Below are positions 35,910 through 45,485 of a stretch of 64,000 nt of DNA, piece after piece. The stretch covers positions 2,914,001 to 2,978,000 of the forward strand of contig NC_015388.1 of assembly GCF_000195295.1 (NCBI RefSeq). Reading direction: 5' to 3'. How positions within the stretch are numbered: the first letter of the stretch is position 1; every line of letters starts with the position of its first letter. The translations under genes and the position numbers were made by a program. Under the pieces are notes generated by a model. That model was not told the DNA's origin and searched no databases. It worked only from the letters and a program-made list of their open reading frames with translations. Origin of the DNA: Desulfobacca acetoxidans DSM 11109. GTDB lineage: Bacteria; Desulfobacterota; Desulfobaccia; Desulfobaccales; Desulfobaccaceae.

Positions 35910-37957
35910 TGTTACCGTATATTCTCTTTCTGCTCATTTTTTTCCTGTCAGGAAGCAGCCCGGTTTCAGGGCAGGTCGATCCGGATAAAAATGGTAGTCT
36001 CGGCCAGCTCAGCCTCGCGGAGAAGTGGATTGTCCAGCAAGTTTCTTCCGGTAAGGTGGCCGATCTACAACAGCATTTTGGTCAGGGGGAAAAATTCCGG
36101 CAGGTTCGGGCCCGTTTTTTGGTAAAGCTCCTTACGGACGGTTTGGAGGGAGTAAGAATTCCCTATCCGGGTATAAGGATTATGCAGGCCGTCGTTACCG
36201 GGTCGTTCGATTTAGAAAATGCCGAGGTCAATCATTGGGTAGAATTGTTGGACTGCCGGTTTCAGGGAGAGGTTAATTTCAGGGATTGTCTGTTTAAAAA
36301 GGGGCTTACTCTCAGCCGGGATCAGTTTGCTCAGAAGGTCGAGATGCAGCGGCTGCGGGTTTTGCTCAGCGCCAACATATCGGAATCGATCTTTCAGCAG
36401 CCACTCGATTTATGGCGGGCTCAGATCGGCGGCGTTTTGATTGCCGACGGCCTGAGAAGCGAGGATGCGTCGACGGGAGCGAATTTCAGTTCCATGACGG
36501 TATCCCAGGCGGTCTTTTTTCGAAAAGCGGTCTTTATGGGTCCGGTGAATTTTTCGGGTTCCAAGATCGGAGATGTGGGTCTGTTTATCGGTACCGCCTT
36601 TGCCGGACCGGTCGATTTTTTTGGGGCCGAAATCGGCAGCCAACTAGTAATCATGCAGGGGCAGTTTAGGGCGGCGGCGAATTTCGGCAACGTCCATGTG
36701 GGTTCCCAATTCATTGCCGATGGGGCCAGGTTTCACCACCCTTCCGAGCCGGTCAATTTTAACGGCCTGCGGGTGTCGCATTCGGCGGCATTTCGGGGAA
36801 CGGCCTTTGCCGGGCCGGTGAATTTCGTGACTGCGGCAATAGGCAGCGAATTGCAGTTTGACGGCGCCAGATTCGAAAACACCAGCCAGGAAGTGAATTT
36901 TAACAACCTTAAAGTCTCCCAACACGCCTTCTTTCGAGGAGCAAACTTCCATGGACCGGTAGATTTCATCGGCGCCGATATCGGGGGTGAATTTGTCGCG
37001 ATCAAAAGCCGATTTCTCTGTCCTTCCCAAGCGGTCAATCTTAAAGAGATAAAGGTTGGGGCGACGGCCTATTTCTGGGAGGCAACCTGTTCAGGTGGAA
37101 TAGATCTCTCCGGGGCAAAATTGCTTAATGCCACCATCGGCTTTGCGGCTGAAAATTCCGGGTCAATAATTGGACTGACGTTAGAAAATGCCGTCGTTGA
37201 GCGGGTGTTGAAGATTGAGCATATCCAGATCGGCCAGCTTGCAGCTAGAAAACTAACGGTCAAAGACGGCGCCTATCTGACCGGCGTGAGGTTTCAGGAA
37301 AAGGCCGACCTGCGAGAAACTTCTTTTAGCCTCTTAAATTTCCAGGAAGTTGCCTGGCCCGACAGAGATGATAGTCTGTGGTTGGAAGGGATGACCTATC
37401 AGTCGGTAAGCGCCGGTGAAGGAGGCGATGACTGGAAGGTGCTTTTGGCCTGGTTGGACCAGGGCCGCTATGACTCCCGAAATTATAACCTCCTGGAGAC
37501 GTTTTTCAAACAAGGGGGACATAAAGACCGGGCGGATGCAGTCTTTATCCAGGGAAAGCGCCGACAGGTTCAAGAAAAATGGTGGCGGCCGGATAATCTT
37601 GCCACTTTGTTTTTCTGGGACCTGTTAGCCGGATATGGCCGTAGACCGGAACGAACTTTCTGGATCAGTCTGGTCATCGTCTTTATAGGCATGCTGGTGT
37701 TTGATGAAAGAAGTTTTGACCCGACCTTCGTCAGCCAATGGAACTGGCTGCGGCAGGAGGGGAAGGCGAAAACCGTAGTATTTCGATTTTTCCTAAGCCT
37801 AGATCAATTCCTGCCGGGCATTGATCTCGGGCTGGCCAAACTTTGGCAGTTATCTCAGATATCTTTTAGGGAACTGGTTTACTACCATTTTCACAAAATT
37901 TCCGGCTGGATCCTCATTCCCATAGGTCTGGCGGCGATTTACTCCCAGTTCAAGTAA
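35909..37957 (+). CDS. pentapeptide-repeat-like membrane protein between korB and korC
   Basis: 682 aa, GTG start overlapping the korB stop (TAGTG). The N-terminus (MLPYILFLLIFFLSGSSPVSGQ) is a signal peptide. Residues of about 130-480 carry regular repeats of the type AxFxGPVNFxGAxIGxxFxxxGAxF, predicting a right-handed beta-helix. The C-terminus has a TM helix (FWISLVIVFIGMLVF) and a last one (GWILIPIGLAAIY). So a large periplasmic beta-helix is anchored near its C-terminus. Function unknown. Its place inside an enzyme operon is notable. Confidence 0.75.
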   Translation: MLPYILFLLIFFLSGSSPVSGQVDPDKNGSLGQLSLAEKWIVQQVSSGKVADLQQHFGQGEKFRQVRARFLVKLLTDGLEGVRIPYPGIRIMQAVVTGSFDLENAEVNHWVELLDCRFQGEVNFRDCLFKKGLTLSRDQFAQKVEMQRLRVLLSANISESIFQQPLDLWRAQIGGVLIADGLRSEDASTGANFSSMTVSQAVFFRKAVFMGPVNFSGSKIGDVGLFIGTAFAGPVDFFGAEIGSQLVIMQGQFRAAANFGNVHVGSQFIADGARFHHPSEPVNFNGLRVSHSAAFRGTAFAGPVNFVTAAIGSELQFDGARFENTSQEVNFNNLKVSQHAFFRGANFHGPVDFIGADIGGEFVAIKSRFLCPSQAVNLKEIKVGATAYFWEATCSGGIDLSGAKLLNATIGFAAENSGSIIGLTLENAVVERVLKIEHIQIGQLAARKLTVKDGAYLTGVRFQEKADLRETSFSLLNFQEVAWPDRDDSLWLEGMTYQSVSAGEGGDDWKVLLAWLDQGRYDSRNYNLLETFFKQGGHKDRADAVFIQGKRRQVQEKWWRPDNLATLFFWDLLAGYGRRPERTFWISLVIVFIGMLVFDERSFDPTFVSQWNWLRQEGKAKTVVFRFFLSLDQFLPGIDLGLAKLWQLSQISFRELVYYHFHKISGWILIPIGLAAIYSQFK

Positions 37958-37969
37958 GCGGGTGGGCCA

Positions 37970-38560
37970 GTGGAACGATATGAAGTGCGTCTGAGCGGCT
38001 CCGGTGGACAGGGGATTATCACTGCCGGCATTATCCTGGCGGAAGCTGCCGGGGTCTATGAAGGTAAGGAGGTCTGCCAGACACAGGCCTATGGCCCGGA
38101 GGCGCGAGGCGGGGCCTCCAAGGCCGAGGTCGTCATCAGCGATAGTGAGATTGATTATCCCAAGGTAATCAAACCGGACATTGTCCTGGCCATGAATCAG
38201 CAGGCCTGCGATACCTATTGCTACGATCTCAAGCCCGGGGGTCTCCTCATCATCGACGCCACGCTGGTGAAAGACATACCCATCCCCTGGGTCATTGCCC
38301 TGCCCTTCACCCAGATTGCCCGGCAGGAATGCGGGAAGGAGATGGTGGCCAACATTGTCGCGCTCGGGGCGCTGGTCAAGATTTCCGGAGTAGTTTCTTT
38401 GGAAAGCCTAGAAATGGCGGTTCTGGCTCGGGCCCCAACCGGCACAGCGGAACTAAACCGCCAGGCCCTGGCTTCGGGGGTAGCGGCGGCGGAGCAGCTT
38501 TTATCCAAAAGGCTCCCGCATTGTTTGGAGGAAGCCCCAAATCCCTTGGCACGGGAGTAA
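37970..38560 (+). CDS. korC: 2-oxoacid:ferredoxin oxidoreductase, gamma subunit
   Basis: 196 aa, GTG start with GGGTGGG upstream. [45 protein letters not shown] and PDIVLAMNQ are the gamma-subunit signatures. Pairs with korB to form part of the complex. The gap of 12 bp after the beta-helix gene suggests a single transcript of all three. Confidence 0.92.
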   Translation: MERYEVRLSGSGGQGIITAGIILAEAAGVYEGKEVCQTQAYGPEARGGASKAEVVISDSEIDYPKVIKPDIVLAMNQQACDTYCYDLKPGGLLIIDATLVKDIPIPWVIALPFTQIARQECGKEMVANIVALGALVKISGVVSLESLEMAVLARAPTGTAELNRQALASGVAAAEQLLSKRLPHCLEEAPNPLARE

Positions 38561-38628
38561 ATTTAGCAGTACAATGGTACCTGTGTGCAGTGCACTATGA
38601 AAAAGCCGATGAGCAGAGAGGGCTGACC

Positions 38629-39696
38629 ATGATACAGGAGCTTATTTTTAAGGCTGTAAACCGGCAGGATTTAACCGCTTCCGAGATGACCGAGGCCATG
38701 GAGACAATCATGACCGGCCAGGCCACCGATGCCCAGATCGGAGCCTTTATCACCGCCTTGCGGATGAAGGGGGAGACGGTAACCGAGATCACCGCCGCCG
38801 CTCAGGTCATGCGCGCCAAGGCCACCCGTATTCCGATAAGCGATACCTTGATTGACCTGGACCGCGATGAGATCAATATCGATCGGGAGACTATAGTAGA
38901 TACGGTGGGTACCGGGGGTGACGCCACTAATACCTTCAATGTCTCCACTACGACCGCCTTTGTCGTCGCCGGGGCCGGTCTGAAGGTAGCCAAACACGGC
39001 AACCGAGCGGTCTCCAGCCGCTGCGGGTCCGCCGATGTTATTGAGGCCCTCGGGATTAATCTCGCCCTAACCCCGGAGCAGGTAGGAGAATGTGTCCGGG
39101 AGGTGGGCATCGGTTTTCTCTTTGCGCCGCAGTTGCATGGGGCCATGCGCTACGCCATCGGTCCCCGGCGGGAGATTGGCATCCGTACCATTTTTAACGT
39201 CTTGGGGCCGCTCACCAACCCGGCCGGTGCCAATATCTTGGTAGTCGGGGTATATGAGGCCCGGTTGACCGAACTATTGGCGGGTGTCCTCCTGAATCTG
39301 GGAACAGATAGCGCCTTCGTGGTGTATGGCGAGGGGTCATTCGATGAGATCAGCATTACCGGGCCGACCCGCGTGAGCCAGTTGCAGCATGGTCAGATTA
39401 AGACATACACTATTACGCCGGAGGAATTCGGCCTGCGGCGGGGGGTTCTGAATGATATCCGGGGAGGCGATGTTTTCGAAAACGCCAAGATCGTGCGGCG
39501 GGTCCTGGCTGGAGAACCGAGCCCCAAACAGGATATGGTGGCCCTGAACGCCGCCGCCGCCTTCATCGCCGCCGGGCTGACGCCGGATTTTGGCGCCGGC
39601 CTGACATTGGCCAGAGAGGTGATCACCTCCGGTCGGGCCCAGGCCAAGTTAGACGCCCTGATCGCCAAGAGTAAATCTTTTGAGAGGTCGGCATGA
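38629..39696 (+). CDS. trpD: anthranilate phosphoribosyltransferase
   Basis: 355 aa. Second step of tryptophan synthesis. [18 protein letters not shown] binds PRPP, with [53 protein letters not shown] and GEGSFDEIS following. The frame is open upstream into korC (38218), but those residues are a shadow. The ATG at 38629 with AGAGAGGG upstream starts the family sequence ([10 protein letters not shown]). Overlaps trpC by 4 bp. The 68-bp gap after korC contains no clear attenuator. Confidence 0.95.
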   Translation: MIQELIFKAVNRQDLTASEMTEAMETIMTGQATDAQIGAFITALRMKGETVTEITAAAQVMRAKATRIPISDTLIDLDRDEINIDRETIVDTVGTGGDATNTFNVSTTTAFVVAGAGLKVAKHGNRAVSSRCGSADVIEALGINLALTPEQVGECVREVGIGFLFAPQLHGAMRYAIGPRREIGIRTIFNVLGPLTNPAGANILVVGVYEARLTELLAGVLLNLGTDSAFVVYGEGSFDEISITGPTRVSQLQHGQIKTYTITPEEFGLRRGVLNDIRGGDVFENAKIVRRVLAGEPSPKQDMVALNAAAAFIAAGLTPDFGAGLTLAREVITSGRAQAKLDALIAKSKSFERSA

Positions 39697-40481
39697 AGGA
39701 CTTCCTGGAGCGCATCGTTGCCGCCAAGCTTCAAGAGAATGCCCGGTTGCGGGAGACGACGTCGCTGAAAGATTTACGCTCCCGTTGGGAGCGTCGACCG
39801 GAGGTCTTAAGTCTTAAAGCAGCTCTGGATCAGGCCCTCTTTCCGGCTATTATTGCCGAAATCAAGAAGGCCTCGCCTTCTAAGGGAGTGCTGCGCCCCG
39901 ACCTGGATCATATCGACCTGGCCTGTGCCTATCAAACAGCCGGCGCCGCCGGTATCTCGGTACTCACGGAGCGCCAGTTCTTTCAGGGAAGCCCCGATTT
40001 TTTGGCGGAACTACGCCCCCTGATCGGTATTCCGTTGCTGCGCAAGGACTTTATCCTGGAACCGGTGCAGGTGTATGAATCTGCTGCCCTGGGGGCCGAT
40101 GCCCTGCTGCTCATTGCGGCCTGCCTGCCGCCGGGGGCTTTGCGGGCGCTGCTCCTGCTCACCGAATCCCTCGGCATGCAGGCCCTGGTGGAGGTCTTTA
40201 GCGCTGCGGAAATGCAGCTGGCTTTGGAGGTGGGAGCCACCCTCATCGGGATCAATCACCGAAATCTGCACACCTTCGAGGTAGATATGAACCGCGCCCT
40301 GGAGTTGGCCCCCCTGGCTCCGGCTGACGTTACCTTAGTGGCCGCCTCGGGGCTGAACTGCCGGGCCGACCTGGAGCGCTTCCGCGGCAGCGGCATCAAG
40401 GCCTTTCTCATCGGCGAAACCTTGGTACGAGCGCCGGATCCAGGGGAAAAGCTTAGAGAGTTGTTGGGGGATAACCGCTAG
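39693..40481 (+). CDS. trpC: indole-3-glycerol-phosphate synthase
   Basis: 262 aa TIM barrel. [61 protein letters not shown] and [10 protein letters not shown] are the classic motifs, with the catalytic Lys and Glu present. It makes indole-3-glycerol phosphate from CdRP. Starts with ATGA overlap with trpD. Confidence 0.96.
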   Translation: MKDFLERIVAAKLQENARLRETTSLKDLRSRWERRPEVLSLKAALDQALFPAIIAEIKKASPSKGVLRPDLDHIDLACAYQTAGAAGISVLTERQFFQGSPDFLAELRPLIGIPLLRKDFILEPVQVYESAALGADALLLIAACLPPGALRALLLLTESLGMQALVEVFSAAEMQLALEVGATLIGINHRNLHTFEVDMNRALELAPLAPADVTLVAASGLNCRADLERFRGSGIKAFLIGETLVRAPDPGEKLRELLGDNR

Positions 40482-40566
40482 CGGAATCTTTGGCCGCCAG
40501 ACAAAAAGGATCATTGCCCCGGCCCTCACAAGATCGCAAGGTCACAGAATAATCTGAAAGGACAGC

Positions 40567-40881
40567 ATGATGAAAACCATGATTATTATCTCTTCCGATG
40601 TCGGCGAGACCATCTATAATGCCATGCGTCTGGCAAATGTGGCCGTCAAGAAGGGTGACGAGGTCAGCGTCTTCATGCTGGGACAGGGCGTCTGTTTCGA
40701 GCAGAGCAGCTCGCCGCAATTTGATGTGATGGGTGAGATCAATCACTTTACCGGCGATTTTTACGTTTGAGGGGTCTGTCTCAAATCCCACGGCTTGGTG
40801 GGATCAGGATCATGCCCTATAGCCTGGATGGATGACCTGTACGAATTGATCTCGGAAGCAGACAAAGTCTTGACCTTTTAA
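40567..40881 (+). CDS. DsrE-family protein, probable selenoprotein (UGA at 40768 read as Sec)
   Basis: The start at 40567 has AAAGGA upstream. Read to the first stop the product is 67 aa, ending HFTGDFYV-TGA. The same frame continues GVCLKSHGLVGSGSCPIAWM, then DDLYELISEADKVLTF and TAA (40879-40881), which is exactly the remaining C-terminal part of DsrE-like proteins. Their members have ACGxCLKSRG here, so the TGA replaces the conserved Cys and gives a UxxC motif (Sec68, Cys71). A hairpin with a 6-nt loop lies 21 nt after the UGA, as in bacterial SECIS elements. Predicted 104-aa small sulfur-transfer or redox protein, inside the trp operon. Confidence 0.85.
40771..40804 (+). promoter_or_regulatory. 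SECIS-like hairpin downstream of the UGA codon
   Basis: A perfect 7-bp stem ATCCCAC/GTGGGAT (40785-40791 with 40798-40804) closes the loop GGCTTG, 21 nt downstream of the TGA at 40768-40770. Bacterial SECIS hairpins sit immediately 3' of the UGA with an apical loop at about this distance and a G in the loop. It lies within the continuing reading frame. Confidence 0.65.
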
Positions 40882-40920
40882 AATTATAGAGGGGCCCGCA
40901 ACCGCCTAAAGACCACTTCC

Positions 40921-41613
40921 ATGACGCGCGTTAAAATCTGTGGCATAACGAATCCGGAGGACGCCATTTTGGCCGCCAACCTGGGCGCCCAGGCTTTGGG
41001 ATTTATCTTTTATCTTAGGAGTCCTCGCTCCATCTCCCCGGAGGCGGCGCGCAACATCGTGGCCCAATTGCCGCCCCTGGTGCTCAGCGTCGGGGTATTT
41101 GTCAACGAGGAGCTAACTACTGTTAAAGCGGTGGCCGAACGGGTCCGCCTGGATTGGGTACAACTGCATGGGGAGGAGCCGCCTGAGTATTGCCGGGAAC
41201 TGCAATGCTCGGTTATGAAGGCGATCCAGGTTAAAGACGCAGGCTCTCTGATGCAGATGCGGCACTATCTGGGGAGTGTCCGCGCCTTTCTGCTGGATAC
41301 CTATAAGTCCGGTCAGCGCGGCGGCACCGGTATACATTTCGACTGGTCATTGGCCCGGCAGGCCAAAGAGTACGGCCCCATCGTATTGGCCGGCGGGCTC
41401 AATGCGGAAAACGTCGCCGCGGCCATTCGAGAGGCCGCCCCGCCGGCAGTCGACGTTGCCAGCGGCGTGGAAGCCTCGCCGGGCAGGAAAGATCCTGACA
41501 AGCTGCGGGCCTTTTTTCAGGCTGTAGCCGCAGCAACTGCGGGGCAAGAAAACTGGCCCGGCTCCGGGCCAGATGAAACTTCACGCGCCGTTGCGGAACC
41601 TGTTCGACGATAA
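40921..41613 (+). CDS. trpF: phosphoribosylanthranilate isomerase
   Basis: 230 aa. [12 protein letters not shown] with the catalytic Cys, [62 protein letters not shown] with catalytic Asp, and [10 protein letters not shown] followed by [16 protein letters not shown]. The Trp-pathway role is certain. A tail of about 25 residues after FFQAVAAA (rich in Gly, Pro and Glu) exceeds the usual length and is probably unstructured. Confidence 0.95.
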   Translation: MTRVKICGITNPEDAILAANLGAQALGFIFYLRSPRSISPEAARNIVAQLPPLVLSVGVFVNEELTTVKAVAERVRLDWVQLHGEEPPEYCRELQCSVMKAIQVKDAGSLMQMRHYLGSVRAFLLDTYKSGQRGGTGIHFDWSLARQAKEYGPIVLAGGLNAENVAAAIREAAPPAVDVASGVEASPGRKDPDKLRAFFQAVAAATAGQENWPGSGPDETSRAVAEPVRR

Positions 41614-41648
41614 AAATATTTACCAGTAAAACTTTTCGGAGGTTTTCA

Positions 41649-42830
41649 TTGTTACCTGATAAACAAGGTCATTTCGGTCAGTACGGGGGCCGTTTTGTAC
41701 CGGAGACATTGATGCCGGCCCTTTTGGAATTAGAAGAGGCCTATGGCCGCATCAAACGGGACCCGGATTTTAAAAAAGAACTGGCCGGATTGTTGAAAGA
41801 TTACGTCGGGCGGCCATCGCCGCTCTATTTTGCCAAACACCTGACCGCCGAGTTAGGCGGACCAAAGGTGTATTTAAAACGGGAGGACCTCAATCACACC
41901 GGCGCCCACAAGATCAATAACACCCTGGGGCAGGGATTGTTGGCGCAGCGGATGGGCAAAAAGCGGGTCATCGCCGAGACCGGGGCTGGCCAACACGGCG
42001 TCGCCACGGCCACGATCGCCGCCCTCTTGGGCATGGAGTGCGATATCTACATGGGAACGGAGGACATCCGCCGACAGCGGCTGAACGTTATCCGCATGAA
42101 ACTGTTGGGCGCCCGAGTCATACCGGTAGAGTCCGGCAGTTGCACCCTCAAGGATGCTATGAACGAGGCCATTCGGGATTGGGTGACCAATGTGCGGCAC
42201 ACCCACTACGTTATCGGATCCGTGGCCGGGCCCCATCCGTATCCCCGCCTGGTGCGCGACTTCCAGTCGATCATCGGCCAGGAGGCCAAGGCCCAGATAC
42301 GGCAACAGGAAGGGCGGTTGCCGGATTGCCTGGTAGCCTGCGTGGGCGGCGGCAGCAACTCCATGGGGCTGTTTTATCCGTTCTTAAAGGACCCGGTACG
42401 ATTCATCGGCGTTGAGGCCGCCGGCCACGGCATCGAGACGGGGCGGCACTCGGCAACCCTGGTCGCCGGCAGCGTCGGCGTTTTGCACGGGGCCTGCAGC
42501 TACCTCCTCCAGGATCCCTGGGGCAACATCTGCGAAGCGCACTCACTGGCACCGGGACTGGATTATCCTGGTGTCGGACCGGAACATTCTTATTTCAAGG
42601 ATACCGGCCGGGCGCAGTATGTGGCCATCGACGACGAAGAAACCCTGCAGGGTTTCAAACTGCTTTCTCAGACCGAAGGCATTCTGCCAGCCCTGGAAAG
42701 CTCCCATGCCGTGGCTTACGTCCAGAAGGCGGCTAAGGATTTTAAAAAAGATGAAATTGTCATCATCAACCTTTCCGGCCGGGGAGACAAAGACGTAGAA
42801 GCGGTGGCCGAGATTCTGGAGAAGATATGA
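41649..42830 (+). CDS. trpB: tryptophan synthase beta chain
   Basis: 393 aa. TTG start with GGAGG 6 nt upstream. [46 protein letters not shown] with the PLP Lys, [22 protein letters not shown] and [17 protein letters not shown] identify the classical TrpB1 type. Condenses indole with serine. The stop overlaps trpA as ATGA. Confidence 0.97.
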   Translation: MLPDKQGHFGQYGGRFVPETLMPALLELEEAYGRIKRDPDFKKELAGLLKDYVGRPSPLYFAKHLTAELGGPKVYLKREDLNHTGAHKINNTLGQGLLAQRMGKKRVIAETGAGQHGVATATIAALLGMECDIYMGTEDIRRQRLNVIRMKLLGARVIPVESGSCTLKDAMNEAIRDWVTNVRHTHYVIGSVAGPHPYPRLVRDFQSIIGQEAKAQIRQQEGRLPDCLVACVGGGSNSMGLFYPFLKDPVRFIGVEAAGHGIETGRHSATLVAGSVGVLHGACSYLLQDPWGNICEAHSLAPGLDYPGVGPEHSYFKDTGRAQYVAIDDEETLQGFKLLSQTEGILPALESSHAVAYVQKAAKDFKKDEIVIINLSGRGDKDVEAVAEILEKI

Positions 42831-43618
42831 AAAAGATCAACGCCATGTTTAAACGGCTGGCGGCAATGGGAGGAAAGGCCCTCATACCCTATATTACCGC
42901 GGGGGATCCAGATCTGAAGACGACCCATGACCTGGTATTGGAAATGGCCCGGAGAGGCGCCGATCTCATTGAACTGGGTATCCCATTCTCCGATCCACTG
43001 GCCGACGGCCCTACCATCCAGGCCGCCTGCCAACGGGCCCTCAAACAGGAGGTCAACCTGACCAAAATCTTAACGCTGGTACAATCGCTCCGCCAGGATA
43101 CCGACATACCCCTGGTGCTCATGGGGTATTATAACCCCATCCTTTCTTATGGGCTGGCGCGGCTGGCCCGCGACGCTGCCGAAATCGGGGTGAACGGCTT
43201 TATCATCCCGGATCTCCCAGGCGAAGAGGCCAGAGATTGGCATCGCGCCGCCTGCGACGCGGGGGTGGCGCCCATTTATCTGGCCGCACCTACCAGCGGT
43301 CCCAGCCGCATCCGGAAGATCGGCGCCTTGACGCGAGGCTTTCTGTACTATGTCTCAGTGACGGGTATTACCGGCGCCCGGGCGGGCCTGCCCGATGACC
43401 TCAAAACCTCTCTGGCGGAGGTGCGCAGCCTGATCAAGTGCCCCCTGGCGGTCGGGTTTGGCATCTCTACACCGGAGCAGGTCCGGGACCTGGCTCCATA
43501 TGTAGACGGCATTGTGGTGGGCAGCGCTATTGTGCAACGGATTGCCTGCCGGACAGGTCGAGAGGTAGTGCAAGATATCGGCGACTTTGTGGCTGAGCTA
43601 AAGGCGCCATTGCGATAG
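42827..43618 (+). CDS. trpA: tryptophan synthase alpha chain
   Basis: 263 aa. [30 protein letters not shown] with the catalytic Glu, [26 protein letters not shown] with catalytic Asp, [12 protein letters not shown] and [11 protein letters not shown]. Cleaves indole-3-glycerol phosphate and channels indole to TrpB. Last gene of the trpDC-selenoprotein-trpFBA run. Confidence 0.97.
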   Translation: MKKINAMFKRLAAMGGKALIPYITAGDPDLKTTHDLVLEMARRGADLIELGIPFSDPLADGPTIQAACQRALKQEVNLTKILTLVQSLRQDTDIPLVLMGYYNPILSYGLARLARDAAEIGVNGFIIPDLPGEEARDWHRAACDAGVAPIYLAAPTSGPSRIRKIGALTRGFLYYVSVTGITGARAGLPDDLKTSLAEVRSLIKCPLAVGFGISTPEQVRDLAPYVDGIVVGSAIVQRIACRTGREVVQDIGDFVAELKAPLR

Positions 43619-43701
43619 GCCAGCGGGGATAAGCAGGTTTTATAGGCTTCCGGTATTCAATTAATAAGGTGTCATTTTCCGAGCATCGGGATAGACACAC
43701 C

Positions 43702-43730
43702 AAAAACGGGCGGGAGATATCTCCCGCCCG
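43702..43730 (-). terminator. Rho-independent terminator, minus strand
   Basis: A perfect 24-bp palindrome (43707-43730, half-site CGGGCGGGAGAT) is followed on the minus strand by TTTTTG. It lies 60 bp past the stop of the minus-strand gene at 43790. With no T-run on the plus strand it probably acts mainly for that gene, though the hairpin may also protect the trp transcript end. Confidence 0.8.
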
Positions 43731-43789
43731 ATCTGGGTTAGGTTAAGGTAAGGAGAACAGGAGAACTGCAGACAACGCGCCTACGGGGG

Positions 43790-44143
43790 CTACTTCTTTT
43801 CAGCCTGGGGTACCTCCATTTCGGCTTTTTTATCGGGCGCCACGGGAGTTTTGAGACCGGCGCCGGTCTTTTGGCCTACATCCTCGGAAGCTTCCTTGCA
43901 TTTTCCGGCTTTATCGCGCTTGTGTTTTTTTACCCTCAGAGCCTTTTCAGCCTTCTTGGCCTCGGGGGCAGCTACTTTGGTCGCCTCGGGGGCGGCTGGG
44001 GTTTGAATCGCCTGCGGGGCGGTTTCAGTTACCTTCTGAACCGGGGCCGGAGCCGGTTTATCGACGGCAGGCTGAGCTTGAACCGCCGCTGTCAGGCCAA
44101 GGGCGAACACGAGGGCGGTGGTGGTACTGACCAATTTCTTCAT
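43790..44143 (-). CDS. exported Ala/Pro/Lys-rich protein of unknown function
   Basis: 117 aa. A clear signal peptide (MKKLVSTTTALVFALGLTAAVQA, cleavage about residue 23) is followed by a low-complexity chain rich in Ala, Pro, Lys and Val (repeats like AAPEAT/AAPEAK), a basic stretch VKKHKRDKAGKCK with one Cys, and a Lys-rich end. Probably periplasmic and disordered. Monocistronic with its own promoter-like sequence and terminator. Confidence 0.75.
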   Translation of the reverse strand: MKKLVSTTTALVFALGLTAAVQAQPAVDKPAPAPVQKVTETAPQAIQTPAAPEATKVAAPEAKKAEKALRVKKHKRDKAGKCKEASEDVGQKTGAGLKTPVAPDKKAEMEVPQAEKK

Positions 44144-44194
44144 GATATCTGTTTTCCTTTTTTTACTTTAATCTAAGCGCCAACCGGCGCTTGT

Positions 44195-44222
44195 TTTATC
44201 TCTAATGCAATGAGCTTGCCAA
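44195..44222 (-). promoter_or_regulatory. possible promoter of the exported Ala/Pro/Lys-rich gene
   Basis: Minus strand TTGGCA (44222-44217) and GATAAA (44200-44195) with a 16-bp spacer. A perfect hairpin AAGCGCC/GGCGCTT (44175-44192) lies at the predicted start site. The rest of the gap from 44223 to 44530 shows no gene; there is only a weak GAGG...CCTC hairpin before GTTTTT near 44400. Confidence 0.35.
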
Positions 44223-44530
44223 AGTAGAAAATAATTTTATATGTGAGTTATTTCAGATACATATAGATTGCCACAAAAACCTGCCTCCTAAATATCAGAC
44301 TCAAGCGCGCTTTGAAATTGAAAAAGGCCTTGCCTCGGATTACCGATCCTGCTCAGATTGATAAAAACGTCAGACTTCTGATAAACTGAGGCGATTTTTT
44401 ACCTCGTTTTTGAGAAAGTCAGTAAACTTGCGAGACCGGTCAAGGGGTTGAAAAGGGCAAAAAGGCCGTTTTAAGGGGAAAGGGATAAAGAAAAAGAGAT
44501 GAGGGGAGAGATGAGAAAACTCAGTAGAAG

Positions 44531-44558
44531 TTGACTAATACAAAAGGTTTGGTAGAAT
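44531..44558 (+). promoter_or_regulatory. possible promoter giving a leaderless mRNA
   Basis: TTGACT (44531-44536) and TAGAAT (44553-44558) are 16 bp apart. The expected start site falls at 44565-44566, on the ATG of the next gene, which has no Shine-Dalgarno sequence. Confidence 0.45.
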
Positions 44559-44565
44559 AGCACCC

Positions 44566-45330
44566 ATGTCGTATCTCACGCCGCCGGAGAGCGAGGAGGC
44601 GGTGATCACCCCTCGGCGCGGCGGAACCGAAGCACCGGTTGCGCCGCGCACCCTCATGACTTTCACCCGTCCGGACTATTTTGAGGTCTGCCGTCTGGCC
44701 CAGGCCAAGGGACAGGCCCGGACTTTTGCCGATTGCCCGGTTCGGGAGGGATGTTGGCAGGGCGAGGCCATTACCTTAGCAGGGCCTGTCTTAGGGGCGC
44801 CGTTCGCGGTGATGGTTTTGGAGAAGCTCCTCGCCCTGGGAGCCCGGATAGTGATAGCTTTGGGTTGGTGTGGGTCGCTGCGCCCTGAGGTTACGATCGG
44901 GGAGCTGGTTCTCCCCGAGAGGGCTTATAGTGAAGAGGGAACCTCGGCACATTATCCCGGAGCAGACCTGGAACCTCGGCCAGATTTGCGATTATTTCAA
45001 AGCCTTAACGAACAATTACTTCAATCCGCGGCAACGTTTCATACCGGTCAAGTCTGGACTACCGATGCTATCTACCGGGAAACCAAATATAAGGTTGAGA
45101 CCTACGGCGCCAGGGGTATGCTGGCGGTAGAGATGGAGATGTCGGCCCTGTTCAACGTGGCCCAATATCGCGGCGCGGCGCTTGCCGGACTTCTAGTGGT
45201 CTCGGACGAATTATTCAACTTGAAATGGCGCCATGGCGCTCGGCAGGAGGTTTTCCAGCAGAGTCGGCGGTTGGCGGCCGCAGTGGCCTTAGATGCTCTC
45301 GCTTCCTTTCAAACAGTTGCCACAGCCTAA
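44566..45330 (+). CDS. nucleoside phosphorylase-family protein
   Basis: 254 aa of the PNP/UDP phosphorylase superfamily. APFAVMVLEKLLALGARIVIALGWCGSL, IGELVLPERAYSEEGTS, VWTTDAIYRET, and GMLAVEMEMSALFNVA, which holds the nucleoside-binding Glu-Met-Glu. Predicted to cleave a nucleoside or related thionucleoside with phosphate. The specific substrate cannot be told. The ATG at 44566 lacks an SD. Confidence 0.85.
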   Translation: MSYLTPPESEEAVITPRRGGTEAPVAPRTLMTFTRPDYFEVCRLAQAKGQARTFADCPVREGCWQGEAITLAGPVLGAPFAVMVLEKLLALGARIVIALGWCGSLRPEVTIGELVLPERAYSEEGTSAHYPGADLEPRPDLRLFQSLNEQLLQSAATFHTGQVWTTDAIYRETKYKVETYGARGMLAVEMEMSALFNVAQYRGAALAGLLVVSDELFNLKWRHGARQEVFQQSRRLAAAVALDALASFQTVATA

Positions 45331-45485
45331 GACAGGCGCGGCCAACGGTTCACCGGGTGGATATGAGAATGCCCGGAGTTAGCGGCTTTCTGCTCATCGC
45401 CGGCCGCCATCGGGACCGGAAAGTGGAGCACCCCCCTGCCCTTGGCCTGACCAGCAGTGGATACCATGTTTGAGGTTATATCATC

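Noticed and set aside
38218-38628. Longer trpD of 492 aa
   Set aside because: The extra N-terminus is an off-frame shadow of korC. The family sequence starts at 38629.
40567-40770. DsrE-like gene as a truncated pseudogene
   Set aside because: The frame after the TGA is intact for the full domain, ends at the expected length and has a SECIS-like hairpin. Random decay would not preserve all this. A sequencing error is still possible but less likely.
43702-43730. Palindrome as terminator of the trp operon
   Set aside because: There is no T-run on the plus strand, while the minus strand has TTTTT directly after it, so it was assigned to the minus-strand gene.
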